This document shows, one piece after another, positions 44,664-54,075 of a stretch of DNA of 64,000 nucleotides. The notes under the pieces are model-generated. The model was not told the origin of the DNA and searched no databases. It saw only the letters and a list, made by a program, of their open reading frames with translations. The stretch's first letter is position 1; the number at the start of each line of letters is the position of its first letter. This DNA comes from Serratia ficaria (lineage in GTDB: Bacteria; Pseudomonadota; Gammaproteobacteria; Enterobacterales; Enterobacteriaceae). The position numbers and the translations under genes are program-made. The stretch spans positions 1,054,001-1,118,000 of the forward strand of contig NZ_LT906479.1 in NCBI RefSeq assembly GCF_900187015.1. Reading direction: 5' to 3'.

Positions 44664-46343
44664 CTATGCGCTGCGGCGCGGGTTGGTCAGGCCGAAGTTG
44701 AAGCTATTGCAGCGGTTGCAGAACTCTTTCATCACCGGCGGGGTATCCATCATCGGCACTTTCACTTCGATAAACGTCAGGCTGTCCTGACGCGTCGCGT
44801 GTTCCAGCGCCATCTCCAACTGCTGGGTGGTTTCCACCGCTACGCTGAACGGTTTGGCGCCGGTGTTCAATACCGCCGGCAGTCTGGCGTAGTCCCAGGG
44901 CCCGATGTCGTTGTAAGACGCGCTTTCCCCGAGGATATAGCGTTCGATGGTGTAGCCGTCGTTATTGATCAGGAAGATGATCGGCTTTTGTTCGCAACGC
45001 AGCAGGGTGGAGACTTCCTGGGCGGTCAGCTGGAAGGAGCCGTCGCCGATAAACAGCAGGTGCCGACGCTCCGGCGCCGCCATCATGGCGCCCAGCAGCG
45101 CCGGCAGGGTATAGCCGATCGAGCCCCAGATGGGCTGATTGACCACCTGTACGCCGTCGGGCATGCGCATGCCGCCGATGGCCGCGCCCGAAGTGCCGTT
45201 TTCCACCACCAGCACGTCATCAGGCTGAATGAAGCGCTGCATCCGCTGCCAGAAATAGGCCTGATCGAGCGCCGCGTCGCCCGGCGTGGCCAGCTTGTCG
45301 CGCGGGTTGGGCAGCGGCGCCTGCGGGCTGGCTGCCGGCTCCTCGTCCAGTTCCAGCAGCGCCTGCAGCAGGTCCGCCGCCGCTACCGCCGGGTAGGAGG
45401 TGTTATCCAGCTTCATTGAGAACGGCTGGATATCCACCTGGGCGGCGGCGGGGATTTGGTGCGAGAAATACCCGGTGGTGGAATCCACCAGCCGCACGCC
45501 AAAGCTCAGCACGCAGTCGGCGTGAGCCATATGTTCATACAGCTCGGGGCGCGACAGATTGCCGCTGTAACCGCCCATCCAGCCGGCGGTGGTTTCCGGA
45601 ATGATGCATTTGGCGGTCGGCATATTGGTCAATGGGATACCGAAGCGGTGCGCCACCGCGATCACCAACCGCTGCAGCCGATAACGATCCACCATTTGAT
45701 CGACCAGAATAATCGGGCGCTGCGCGCGTTTGATGCGCGCCAGCAGCGCCATGGCGGCCAACTGCACATTGTATTTATCGCTGGCCGGCAGCTGCGGCGG
45801 CGTGGGGGCGGCGGCAAGCTCAATTTCGACCTCGCAAATATCCGAGGGCAGTTGCAAATAGACCGGCTTTTTTTCTATCCAGGCGCGGGAAATAACCCGC
45901 GGAATTTCCTGCGCTACATTTTCCGGCGTAATTAACGCCTGTGCGACGGTGAATTGCTTAAAACAGTTCATCACGTTGTCGAAATTGCCGTCGGCCAGGG
46001 TGTGGTGCAGCAACTGATGATTTTTCATCGCGTGCAGCGGCGGCGTGCCGGAAATGCACACCACCGCCGCAGACTCGGCGTAGGCGCCGGCGATGCCGGA
46101 CAGCGCCGCCAGATCGCCTACGCCATAGGTGGTGATTAACGCCCCGGCGCCTCTCAGCCGGGCGTAGCCGTCGGCGGCGTAGGAGGCGTTCAGCTCATTG
46201 CAGTTGCCGATAAACGCCAGCCGTTCGTCCCGTTCCAGCAATTCCAGCAGGCTCAGGTTATAGTCGCCGGGCACGCCATAGATGCGATCGATATTCAGGG
46301 TGCGAAGTTGTTGCAGAATGAATGACCCGATAGTTATTTTCAT
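44664..46343 (-). CDS. ipdC: indolepyruvate/pyruvate decarboxylase (ThDP-dependent)
   Basis: A 559-residue thiamine-diphosphate enzyme that decarboxylates a 2-keto acid to an aldehyde. The N-terminal pyrimidine-binding domain holds the catalytic Glu in GNCNELNASYAADGYAR. The HH pair (LLHHTLADG) is typical of pyruvate and indolepyruvate decarboxylases. The cofactor motif is GDGSFQLTAQEVSTLLRCEQKPIIFLINNDGYTIE. Indolepyruvate decarboxylase leads to indole-3-acetate; phenylpyruvate or pyruvate could also be substrates. A GGAG site precedes the ATG. The gene has a long private upstream region. Confidence 0.85.
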   Translation of the reverse strand: MKITIGSFILQQLRTLNIDRIYGVPGDYNLSLLELLERDERLAFIGNCNELNASYAADGYARLRGAGALITTYGVGDLAALSGIAGAYAESAAVVCISGTPPLHAMKNHQLLHHTLADGNFDNVMNCFKQFTVAQALITPENVAQEIPRVISRAWIEKKPVYLQLPSDICEVEIELAAAPTPPQLPASDKYNVQLAAMALLARIKRAQRPIILVDQMVDRYRLQRLVIAVAHRFGIPLTNMPTAKCIIPETTAGWMGGYSGNLSRPELYEHMAHADCVLSFGVRLVDSTTGYFSHQIPAAAQVDIQPFSMKLDNTSYPAVAAADLLQALLELDEEPAASPQAPLPNPRDKLATPGDAALDQAYFWQRMQRFIQPDDVLVVENGTSGAAIGGMRMPDGVQVVNQPIWGSIGYTLPALLGAMMAAPERRHLLFIGDGSFQLTAQEVSTLLRCEQKPIIFLINNDGYTIERYILGESASYNDIGPWDYARLPAVLNTGAKPFSVAVETTQQLEMALEHATRQDSLTFIEVKVPMMDTPPVMKEFCNRCNSFNFGLTNPRRSA

Positions 46344-47173
46344 TGATTGCTCCGGATTATTTATCTTTTATTTTTTCAGGCGAAAAACAGCAAAATAAAT
46401 TGCTGGCGATGTTGTGCTGCCGGTAATTCATCGACGCGGCCCTGATGCAGGTGAGGGCCGTTCACGTTAGCTTTAACAGTTATTTAAACCGCGGGGTTGT
46501 TCAAGCCGCACCGGGCAGGCGGCAAAATAGCCGAACGTATCCGGCGGTTTACGGCGTTATTTTCCTGCATTAAACGTGAGGTTATTTGCGGTTGCAGGCC
46601 CATGGTATTTTTCATTTGCGGCTGATTGGCGCAAGAAATGGCTGAGTGCCGGGCAGCATAACGACGGGCGTATGACTCGCCGGTACTTTTGCTGGGCGGT
46701 TAAATCCCCGCCGGCGAGCTCCGTCGTTTGGCGGCATGGCAAAAATAACGTTAAGCGCGGAACGGCAAAAAATCGCACGGCACCAATGCGCAACCTTGTG
46801 TGAACAAATAATTAACAATTGCGAGCGCGGCCGGCGCTGGCGATGGCATTGCAACTTTACAACGCCCGCGGGCGGCGGGGCGCCCAGCCAAGGCTGAAAA
46901 GCGCGCGGCAGGCCGCCGACATAACGTGTTGGCCATCACATAATGCGCCGCGCCGAACGTAAACTTTTCGCTACGCGCGGCGACGCCGGCAATGCGGAGT
47001 TTTCCGACAGACGGCCCTGCGCGCGGGCGGTAGGCTGGCGCCCGGAACCTGCCGGGGCGGCACAGCGGCTAAACTTAACCAAGTGACAACGGCGCATTGG
47101 ATAAATTAGATACAGCTTGATCTTGCCCGGCCAATCGGCAAGAATCCCCGGCCGTATTTTTTACAGGAGCTTT
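46344..47173. other. long intergenic region between ipdC and pagP
   Basis: An 830-base stretch without a convincing gene. A GTG-started 75-codon frame at 46576-46803 has no recognisable feature or ribosome site. The ipdC promoter should lie near 46350-46480. Composition is mixed, with several short GC hairpins near 46860-47060. It is long enough to hide a small RNA, but I see no clear promoter-terminator pair. Confidence 0.4.
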
Positions 47174-47767
47174 ATGATGTTTTTCAAACGGACTATTTTG
47201 GCATGTTCTCTGGCGTTGATATTTCCTACACTGCCTTCTTACGCTGAGGTTGGTGCAGAAAATAGCAACGCCGCGCAGGCTGAAAAACCGGGTCTTTGGC
47301 AGCGTTTCACCGACAACGTGGCGGAGACCTGGAACAACTCGCCCAATCACGACCTCTATATACCGGCCATCACCTGGCACAACCGCTGGACTTACGACGA
47401 CGAGCACATCGATAAGTACAACGAACGCCCCTGGGGCGCCGGTTACGGCATTTCCCGCTACGACAGCGACGGCGACTGGCACGGCATCTATCTGATGGCG
47501 TTCAAGGATTCGTTCAACAAGTGGGAGCCGATCGGCGGCTATGCCTACGAGAAGATCTGGCGTCCGCTGGACGACAAGGATTTCCGCCTGGGGCTGGGGT
47601 TCACCGCCAGCGTCACCGCGCGCGACAACTGGAACTATATTCCTATTCCGGCGCCGCTGCCGTTGGCCTCCATCGGCTACCGGCGGCTGACCTTCCAGGC
47701 CACTTACATTCCCGGCACCTATAACAACGGCAACGTATTCTTCGCCTGGCTGCGCTGGCAGTTTTAA
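47174..47767 (+). CDS. pagP: lipid A palmitoyltransferase PagP
   Basis: A 197-residue outer-membrane beta-barrel enzyme that moves a palmitate from phospholipid to lipid A, part of resistance to antimicrobial peptides. The signal peptide ends near residue 24 (LPSYAEV). The amphipathic N-terminal helix ([33 protein letters not shown]) precedes barrel strands. Catalytic candidates are the His in [12 protein letters not shown] and the Asp/Ser in [13 protein letters not shown]. It ends in aromatic FAWLRWQF as barrels do. PhoP control is usual in enterics, but I saw no convincing PhoP box. Confidence 0.95.
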   Translation: MMFFKRTILACSLALIFPTLPSYAEVGAENSNAAQAEKPGLWQRFTDNVAETWNNSPNHDLYIPAITWHNRWTYDDEHIDKYNERPWGAGYGISRYDSDGDWHGIYLMAFKDSFNKWEPIGGYAYEKIWRPLDDKDFRLGLGFTASVTARDNWNYIPIPAPLPLASIGYRRLTFQATYIPGTYNNGNVFFAWLRWQF

Positions 47768-47906
47768 TCCGCGGCGAAGATTGCCGACATTCCGAAAAAC
47801 AGCCATATCGCCAGCGAAAAGGAACTTGTCGCCGCTGGCGGCGTCGGAGGAAATGACCCGGCGCATTGCGCTGATTGCACGCCGTTATTACAGGAGTTTT
47901 ACCACC

Positions 47907-48395
47907 ATGAACACCAAACATCGTTTACTGCTGGCGCTGACCTTGACCGCAACCCTGGCCAGCGGCGCATCCCAGGCCGCCGGGCTGATGGATTCTCTGA
48001 GCAGCGCAGCCGGTGAGCTGAGCAAATCATCGGGCAGCGGCGACGGCGCCACTTCACTGTCTTCGCTGACCGGCCTGCTGAACGGTGGCGACAAGGCGCT
48101 GAGCTCGAGCAGCATGACCAACGCCGCCGGCATCCTGCAGTACTGCGTCAAAAACAACGTGCTGTCGGCTAACGGCGCCGAAGGGGTGAAAGACCAACTG
48201 CTCAGCAAGCTGGGCATCAGCGGCACTGAAAACGCCAAGAGCCAGGACTACCAGCAGGGGCTGGGCGGCCTGTTGCAGACCGGCGAAGGCAAGAGCCTGG
48301 ATCTGAATAACCTGGGCACCTCGCAAATCACCGAGAAGGTGAAGCAAAAAGCCTGCGATCTGGTGCTGAAGCAAGGCCAGTCCTTTATTTCCTGA
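47907..48395 (+). CDS. DUF2501 exported protein (YjjA-like)
   Basis: A 162-residue secreted protein. The signal peptide MNTKHRLLLALTLTATLASGASQA is followed by a Ser/Gly-rich linker (SSAAGELSKSSGSGDGATSLSSLTGLLNGG) and a helical domain with two cysteines (ILQYCVKNNVLSA and KQKACDLVLKQGQSF). The arrangement matches E. coli YjjA. Function unknown. ATG at 47907 has AGGAG upstream. A strong terminator follows. Confidence 0.88.
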   Translation: MNTKHRLLLALTLTATLASGASQAAGLMDSLSSAAGELSKSSGSGDGATSLSSLTGLLNGGDKALSSSSMTNAAGILQYCVKNNVLSANGAEGVKDQLLSKLGISGTENAKSQDYQQGLGGLLQTGEGKSLDLNNLGTSQITEKVKQKACDLVLKQGQSFIS

Positions 48396-48402
48396 TTGTC
48401 CG

Positions 48403-48431
48403 GGCGGCGGGGCAATCCGCCGCCTTCTATT
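48403..48431 (+). terminator. intrinsic terminator after the DUF2501 gene
   Basis: A perfect 8-bp stem GGCGGCGG / CCGCCGCC with loop GGCAAT and a TTCTATT tail, 8 bases after the stop codon. Confidence 0.75.
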
Positions 48432-48447
48432 CTGAATAAGCTGAAAA

Positions 48448-48711
48448 ATGAAAAAAACTCTGATCATCTCCCTGCTTGCAGGGACGGCAGCGCTACAGGG
48501 GTGCGCCATGAAAACCAACGACGCGCCGCCACCGCCGCAGGTAAAATCGATCGGCATGGCCAACCCGGCTGACGTGTACTGCAGCGAGATCGGCGGCAAG
48601 CTGAACGCCAGGCAAAACGCCGCCGGCCAGTATTCCACCTGCACCTTGCCGAACGGGCAGGAAATCGAGAGCTGGGAACTGTTCCGCCGCGATCATCCGG
48701 TGAAGAAGTAA
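48448..48711 (+). CDS. DUF333 lipoprotein
   Basis: An 87-residue lipoprotein with lipobox ALQGC (Cys19). The DUF333 module (ANPADVYCSEIGGKLNARQNAAGQYSTCTLPNGQEIESWELFRR) has two cysteines that probably pair. Such proteins are sometimes labelled hemolysin-like, without evidence for that activity. The gene starts 52 bases after the DUF2501 stop, behind a terminator. Confidence 0.9.
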   Translation: MKKTLIISLLAGTAALQGCAMKTNDAPPPPQVKSIGMANPADVYCSEIGGKLNARQNAAGQYSTCTLPNGQEIESWELFRRDHPVKK

Positions 48712-48726
48712 CGGCTGCGGCGCGCG

Positions 48727-49347
48727 TCAGAACTCGCGGTCGCTGATGGGCTGGAACGCGATGCCGCTGTTCGCGTGCAGCTTGAGCGGCATCCGCCAGT
48801 CGCTGTCTTTGCCCAGGGTGAACGCGCGGGAGCGGAAGTTGCACCCGCTTTTGATGTTCTTGATTTTCATCACGTGGTCCGCGGCGGAGTCGATTTTGAC
48901 GTCGAAGCTGCCGGCGGCGGGAATGAACACCTCCGCCAGCTGCTGCGGCGCCGCGGGCGTTTCCAGCCTGACCAACACCGCGAAATCGTTGCCTTGGTTG
49001 TCCAGCGTCAGCCGATGCGCGTGGCCGGCCGGCGGGCGTTCCGGCTGATGCAGATAGCCGGCCGACGCTGGCCAGGCTTGCCCGGCGTTGTCGTGCAGCG
49101 GGCCGCCGCACTGCTCGCGGGCTTCGCGCAGCGGCATTTCGCGCCTGATGGCGCGGTTGTAATCGGTGGGTGAAGTGGCCACCGCTTCGTCGTCATGCTG
49201 ATGAGCGCGCAGATAGCGTTTACCGCTGAACACTCCCATGGCCACCAGCATGAAGAAGATAAAAATCGTCAGGCGATTTTTAAGAATCAGCCCAAACAGC
49301 CTGCCCGGTAATTGAAACAGCCACCTTGCGATTGTCGATAACATCAT
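48727..49347 (-). CDS. hypothetical membrane-anchored protein
   Basis: A 206-residue protein with one N-terminal membrane helix (LTIFIFFMLVAMGVFSG) and a periplasmic domain with a possible disulfide (AREQCGGPLHD and KSGCNFRSRAF). The remainder has beta-rich patterns (DFAVLVRLETPAAPQQLAEVFIPAAGSFDVKI). I do not recognise the family. Two adjacent ATGs (49347, 49344) follow AAGGGAAA; the second has the better spacing. It is convergent with the DUF333 gene. Confidence 0.7.
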   Translation of the reverse strand: MMLSTIARWLFQLPGRLFGLILKNRLTIFIFFMLVAMGVFSGKRYLRAHQHDDEAVATSPTDYNRAIRREMPLREAREQCGGPLHDNAGQAWPASAGYLHQPERPPAGHAHRLTLDNQGNDFAVLVRLETPAAPQQLAEVFIPAAGSFDVKIDSAADHVMKIKNIKSGCNFRSRAFTLGKDSDWRMPLKLHANSGIAFQPISDREF

Positions 49348-49595
49348 TTTCCCTTAGCGCCCAAGACGTTACGTCTACGGTAACGTTGCTTGCCTCAGTA
49401 TAGCCAACATCTCGCGGGCTAAAATCCCTCATCGGTATTTTCTTCAGCGAAAATAATTGTACGGTTTCGGACGTTTGCGTGCGTCATTGAGCGCTTGAGC
49501 ATTCATTGATGCGCCGGGTATTGCCGGCAAGACGCCGGAACGCTCGGGAGGCCGGCGGCTTTCCGAACGCCAGAGCCATCGAAATCACCGCCTGA

Positions 49596-50504
49596 TTACT
49601 CTTCTTCGATGTCGGCGAAGCGTTGCCCCAGATAGTCGAGCAGCAGCCGCACCGCCGGCAGCAGGCCGCGGCGCGACGGATAGACCACGTGCACCACGCC
49701 GCCCTGCGGCTGCCAGCCGGGTAATAGCTGCACCAGCTCGCCGCGCAGCATGTCGTCGCGCATCATCATCGACGGCAGCTGCACGATCCCGGCGCCGGCG
49801 ATGGCGGCGGTGCGCAGCATCAGCATGTCGTCGGTCACCAGCCGCGGCGCATGTTCCCATTCCATTTTTTCTCCCTGCGGCCCGGTCAGGCGCCACAGGT
49901 GTTGCGCGCGCGCCGGGCCGAGATCGAGCGTCGGGTACCTGCGCAGATCGTCCGGTTGCTGCACCGGGCCGAGAGTGCGCACCAGCGCCGGGCTGGCGGC
50001 TATGCACCAGCTGCGCTGCGCCAGTATTTTCAGCACCAGATCGCTGTCTTCCAGCGGGGGCGGCCGCACGCGGATCGCCAGATCCAACCCTTCGCCCACC
50101 ACGTCTACCCGCCGGTTGGTGGCCTCGAGATGCACCGTGACCTTGGGGTAATCCGCCATAAAAGCCGCCACCATGCTGCCGACGCGGGTATGCAGGATCG
50201 CCACCGGGCAAGACATGCGCACGGTGCCGCAGGGCTCCGCGCGGGTTTGCTCAATCGCCTGCTGGGCGGCTTCCGCCTCGATCAGCATCGCCTTGCAGTG
50301 CGCGTAATAGTTCTGCCCGACCTCGGTCACGGAGAAGCGGCGCGTCGAACGCTGGATCAACCGCACCCCCAGCCGTTCCTCCAGCAGCGCCACGCGGCGG
50401 CTGAGTTTGGATTTGGGAATGCCCAGGGCGCGCCCGGCGGGGGCGAACCCCTGGTGATCGACCACGCTGGCGAAGAAAAACAGGTCATTCAGATCGGTGA
50501 ACAT
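49596..50504 (-). CDS. LysR-family regulator divergent from pirin
   Basis: A 302-residue LysR protein: HTH in DLFFFASVVDHQGFAPAGRALGIPKSKLSRRVALLEERLGVRLIQRSTRRFSVTE, effector domain following. The start at 50504 (MFTDLND) has GGAGCGA upstream; in-frame ATGs 12 and 42 bases earlier are less well placed. It is divergent from the pirin and isochorismatase-type genes across 125 bases. This LysR/pirin/cysteine-hydrolase layout suggests it regulates them. Confidence 0.9.
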   Translation of the reverse strand: MFTDLNDLFFFASVVDHQGFAPAGRALGIPKSKLSRRVALLEERLGVRLIQRSTRRFSVTEVGQNYYAHCKAMLIEAEAAQQAIEQTRAEPCGTVRMSCPVAILHTRVGSMVAAFMADYPKVTVHLEATNRRVDVVGEGLDLAIRVRPPPLEDSDLVLKILAQRSWCIAASPALVRTLGPVQQPDDLRRYPTLDLGPARAQHLWRLTGPQGEKMEWEHAPRLVTDDMLMLRTAAIAGAGIVQLPSMMMRDDMLRGELVQLLPGWQPQGGVVHVVYPSRRGLLPAVRLLLDYLGQRFADIEEE

Positions 50505-50629
50505 CTTCGCTCCCATCGTTCTACCAATAGAACGCTGAGTGTACATCTTGCCTACTACTGCAGCAAACCCCGCTGGATTAAACTTCTGCCATCAACGTAA
50601 GGTCGTGAGACCTGAAACAGGAGTTCAAG

Positions 50630-51511
50630 ATGAAAAAGATCCTCGGTATTTACAACAGCCCTGAAGCCCATTGGGTCGGCAACGGTTTCCTGGTGAATTC
50701 GCTGTTCTCCTATAACGATTTGGGGGCGGAAATGAGCCCGTTCCTGCTGTTGGATCATGCGGCGCCCACTAAATTCCGCTCCGCCTCCGGCACCCGTGGC
50801 GTGGGCCAACACCCGCACCGCGGCTTTGAAACGGTGACCATCGTTTATCAGGGGGAAGTGGAGCATCGCGATTCCACCGGCAGCGGCGGGGTGATTGGCC
50901 CCGGCGACGTACAGTGGATGACCGCCGCGTCCGGCATTCTGCACGAAGAATTCCATTCCCGGGACTTCTCGCGCAACGGCGGCACCATGGAAATGGTGCA
51001 GCTGTGGGTCAATCTGCCGGCCAGGGACAAAATGGCCGCGCCGGGTTACCAGACGCTGTTGAACGCCGACATCCCGGTGGTTCCGCTGGCGGATGGCGCC
51101 GGCCAGGTCAGGGTGATAGCCGGTAACTTCGACGGCCAGGCCGGCCCGGCGCGCACCTTCAGCCCGCTTAACGTCTGGGATATGAAGCTGAACGCCGGCC
51201 ATACCACCACCCTGCGGGTGCAGGAAGGCCATACGCTGGCGTTGGTGATGTTGCACGGCGCCATCCTGGTCAACGGCGAGGAAGTGGTGCGTGAAACCCA
51301 AATGGTGCGGTTCGACCGTGCGGGGGATTCGGTCACTATCGAAGCCAACAACGACGTCGCGCTGCTGGTGTTGAGCGGTGAACCGATCGACGAGCCTATC
51401 GTCGGCTACGGGCCGTTCGTGATGAACAGCGACGCGGAAATCCAGCAGGCGTTCCGCGACTTCAACGGCGGCAAGTTCGGCAGCATGGCGGTTGAAGCCG
51501 ACGCCGGCTAA
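50630..51511 (+). CDS. pirin family protein
   Basis: A 293-residue bicupin. The metal site is complete: His61 and His63 in GQHPHRGFETVT, His105 and Glu107 in SGILHEEFHS. In Serratia marcescens a pirin has been reported to bind the pyruvate dehydrogenase E1 subunit and affect pyruvate use; other pirins have quercetinase activity. Which applies here cannot be decided from sequence. It is divergent from a LysR gene and followed by a cysteine hydrolase gene, with GC hairpins between the two. Confidence 0.92.
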   Translation: MKKILGIYNSPEAHWVGNGFLVNSLFSYNDLGAEMSPFLLLDHAAPTKFRSASGTRGVGQHPHRGFETVTIVYQGEVEHRDSTGSGGVIGPGDVQWMTAASGILHEEFHSRDFSRNGGTMEMVQLWVNLPARDKMAAPGYQTLLNADIPVVPLADGAGQVRVIAGNFDGQAGPARTFSPLNVWDMKLNAGHTTTLRVQEGHTLALVMLHGAILVNGEEVVRETQMVRFDRAGDSVTIEANNDVALLVLSGEPIDEPIVGYGPFVMNSDAEIQQAFRDFNGGKFGSMAVEADAG

Positions 51512-51523
51512 GCGCGAAAACCC

Positions 51524-51590
51524 GGCCCGGGAGACGAGCTCCGGGCCTGGCGCTACAGTTAAACCTCGTGCTCCCGGCCCTGCGGCCGGG
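51524..51590. other. two GC hairpins between pirin and hydrolase genes
   Basis: GGCCCGG/CCGGGCC (51524-51547) and CCCGGCC/GGCCGGG (51573-51590). Neither has a T-run, so they may attenuate or protect the transcript rather than end it. Confidence 0.45.
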
Positions 51591-51633
51591 GGCATTCACA
51601 ACCGCAACAATCAAACCCCCACAGGAGTAAACC

Positions 51634-52260
51634 ATGGCTGCAAATTACCAACGCCTCGACAAGGATCAGGCCGCCGTATTGCTGGTGGATCATCAGGCAG
51701 GGCTGCTTTCTCTGGTGCGTGATATCGAACCCGATCGTTTTAAAAACAACGTGCTGGCACTGGGTGATTTAGCGAAGTATTTCAACCTGCCGACCATTCT
51801 GACCACCAGTTTCGAGAACGGCCCGAACGGCCCGCTGGTGCCGGAGCTGAAGGCTCGGTTCCCCGACGCCCCCTTTATTCCGCGCCCCGGCCAAATCAAC
51901 GCCTGGGATAACGACGACTTCGTCAAGGCGGTCAAGGCCACCGGCCGCAAACAGCTGATTATCGCCGGCGTCGTTACCGAAGTGTGCGTGGCGTTTCCGG
52001 CGCTGTCGGCGCTCAACGAAGGTTTCGAGGTGTTTGTGGTCACCGATGCCTCCGGCACTTTCAATGAGCTGACGCGGCAGTCGGCCTGGAGCCGCATGGA
52101 AGCGGCGGGCGCACAGCTGATGACCTGGTTTGGCGTGGCCTGCGAGCTGCACCGCGACTGGCGCAACGATGTGGAAGGCCTGGGGGCGCTGTTCTCCAAC
52201 CATATCCCGGATTACCGCAATCTGATGACCAGCTACGGCCAACTGACCGGCGGCAAGTAA
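51634..52260 (+). CDS. isochorismatase-family cysteine hydrolase (YcaC-like)
   Basis: A 208-residue protein with the YcaC-type layout. The Asp of the triad lies in AVLLVDHQAGLLSL, the lysine is probably in KAVKATGRKQLIIAG, and the nucleophile Cys is in GVVTEVCVAFPALSAL with the usual cis-peptide before it. It is cytosolic. The substrate is unknown; YcaC itself has no firm assignment. It follows the pirin gene by 122 bases in the same direction and ends at a terminator. Confidence 0.9.
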   Translation: MAANYQRLDKDQAAVLLVDHQAGLLSLVRDIEPDRFKNNVLALGDLAKYFNLPTILTTSFENGPNGPLVPELKARFPDAPFIPRPGQINAWDNDDFVKAVKATGRKQLIIAGVVTEVCVAFPALSALNEGFEVFVVTDASGTFNELTRQSAWSRMEAAGAQLMTWFGVACELHRDWRNDVEGLGALFSNHIPDYRNLMTSYGQLTGGK

Positions 52261-52647
52261 TGTTGTTCGGGGCAACGTTCAGTTGCCCCACTCTTTAGAT
52301 AAAAATCTGCGTTGTCTCCGCTAACAGCTTGTCTTTATTCGCGTATTTTCAATCTCCGCATTTTCCCCTGCCAAGAATCATTCTGGAATTTTATCAATTA
52401 CTTCAATGATTGATTAGCTATAAATTTCTTTAGGTAACAATATATCTTTTTGCTCTTTGTGATTTGTTGTCAGACTTTTCCATCTGGTTTTGATTTAGCC
52501 AATGCCATCTGCTATATAACTCATGTTTAAGAAAAATTTTAATAAATAAAACAGGTTTTATTGTTCTCACCTGTTTTTTTGTAAACAAGGTGTATGGACA
52601 TAAGAAATTAAGACTACAGCATTTCGACACAGCAAGAGGGATGAGTA
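52261..52647. other. AT-rich intergenic region before the HsdR-N gene
   Basis: No gene seen in 387 bases apart from the terminator at 52269-52296. A 75-codon frame on the minus strand (52430-52657) has no ribosome site and looks like chance in AT-rich DNA. The sharp fall in GC after the terminator marks the left edge of an insertion. Confidence 0.45.
52269..52296 (+). terminator. intrinsic terminator after the isochorismatase-type gene
   Basis: A perfect 8-bp stem GGGGCAAC / GTTGCCCC with loop GTTCA and a CTCTTT tail. Confidence 0.75.
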
Positions 52648-53817
52648 ATGAATGCATTCAGAGATAAACTTAAGGCTCATGTTCATCATGTGGCCTCGGT
52701 AGGGCAGCATTGCAATACGGAAGAAACGACCAAGCAGGCGCTAATTTTACCGTTATTAGAAACACTGGGTTTTCACCCCTATGATCCCACGAAGGTCAAA
52801 GCTGAGTATGGCGCTGATTTCCCTGGGGTAAAGGTTGGTGAACGAGTGGATTACGCTCTTTTTTGCCATGCGGTCCCGGTCATGTTTATCGAAGCCAAGT
52901 CCTTCAGCCAAAATTTAACAAACCACAGCCCTCAACTTTCTCGTTATTTTAACGCCACCCCAGAAGTGACGGTTTCCGCGATAACGAATGGCAAAGAGTG
53001 GAGATTCTTCACCGATCTGAAAGATAAAAACATCATGGATGATGCGCCATTTTTGAAGATAGATTTTAGTGATTTAAATGATTCTGATATTGAACAACTT
53101 TATAGATTCAGACATGACCAGTTCCAACCGGAAGCGTTGAGAACTTTGGCGGAAGAAAGTATCTATCTGACATCGTTTACAAAAACAATTAGCGCCAGCT
53201 TAAGAGATGTTGACCTGGATTTTGTCAGGTATGTAGCGAATCGTTCCAATGTACAGCGCCAACTGAACCAGCGTTTTCTTGAAACAATCACTCCGTTGGT
53301 GCGTCTTGCAGTCGAAAAAGCCGTTAGTGCGATGGTCGTTTCCGGGCTGTCAGTGACTACGGAAAACGCAGCGGGATTGGCTTCGGAAAGTGGCGATGTG
53401 AACCAACCTGATCCCTTAGCCCCCATTATTGATCCAGAAAACAGCAAAATAGTGACGACCTACGCTGAAAGGGCGCTATTCGATAATGTAGCGATGATCC
53501 TGGGTGGCGAAGCCGATCTCAGCGCCAAAGATACCGAGAGCTATTACAGTATTCTGTTTCAAGGCAAAACGACGCGATGGATCTTGCGTTACTTCGACAA
53601 TAAGCAACGGCCCACAATTTTACTTCCGCTGGAGATCAATGATGCCCGGCACGCGGAAATCACCCGGGCAGGTCTGGAGCTTGCCGCTGGGGGGCATATC
53701 ATCATCGATCGCCCAGAAAATATCTTGCGATTGACTGGGTTGATCATTGATTCTTATCATTACTGTACTGATGACGAAAACTTCAGGCAGAAGAAAAAAG
53801 ACAAGCCAGGTAGTTAG
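52648..53817 (+). CDS. solitary HsdR-N-type nuclease domain protein
   Basis: A 389-residue protein. Residues 20-125 form a type I restriction HsdR N-terminal-like PD-(D/E)xK domain: the helix TEETTKQALILPLLETLGF, Asp68 in GERVDYALF, and Glu82-Ala-Lys84 in VMFIEAKSF, followed by YFNATPEVTVSAITNGKEWRFF. The motor domains of HsdR are absent. The C-terminal third (about 285-385) is a separate domain without a recognised name. ATG at 52648 has GAGGG upstream. AT-rich codon use contrasts with both neighbours, which indicates transfer. A defence role is plausible but unproven. Confidence 0.8.
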   Translation: MNAFRDKLKAHVHHVASVGQHCNTEETTKQALILPLLETLGFHPYDPTKVKAEYGADFPGVKVGERVDYALFCHAVPVMFIEAKSFSQNLTNHSPQLSRYFNATPEVTVSAITNGKEWRFFTDLKDKNIMDDAPFLKIDFSDLNDSDIEQLYRFRHDQFQPEALRTLAEESIYLTSFTKTISASLRDVDLDFVRYVANRSNVQRQLNQRFLETITPLVRLAVEKAVSAMVVSGLSVTTENAAGLASESGDVNQPDPLAPIIDPENSKIVTTYAERALFDNVAMILGGEADLSAKDTESYYSILFQGKTTRWILRYFDNKQRPTILLPLEINDARHAEITRAGLELAAGGHIIIDRPENILRLTGLIIDSYHYCTDDENFRQKKKDKPGS

Positions 53818-53996
53818 ATTGTACTTGGCAGGATGGGCTTCTGCGATTGCTGTTTCATATCAGCCGCGGGAGCTTGATCCTTGTAGCCTTCCGGTTGGCT
53901 CGGCGTACGCGCTGAAAGATATGGCCATAACTCTTACAAAATCCTTAGCCTTTCATCACGTTAACCCCGGGATGTAAGCAAAGATCATCAGGATGA

Positions 53997-54021
53997 AAAG
54001 GTGCCGAAAAGCGCCTTTCTC
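53997..54021 (+). terminator. intrinsic terminator at the end of the AT-rich insertion
   Basis: The stem AAAGGTGC / GCGCCTTT (one T-G pair) with loop CGAAAA and a short TCTC tail. It lies 180 bases after the HsdR-N stop codon. Confidence 0.55.
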
Positions 54022-54075
54022 ATTGACCGGCGGCGGGGTAGGTTAGAGCCAATTCCGGTCAATGAGGCTAATAAC

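Noticed and set aside
46576..46803. GTG-started 75-codon frame in the ipdC-pagP gap
   Set aside because: No ribosome site and no recognisable pattern.
47040..47120. Possible PhoP box upstream of pagP (TAAAC-TTAAC)
   Set aside because: The spacing does not fit the 11-base period of PhoP boxes.
52430..52657. 75-codon minus-strand frame before the HsdR-N gene
   Set aside because: It is in AT-rich DNA, lacks a ribosome site and runs into the start of the real gene on the other strand.
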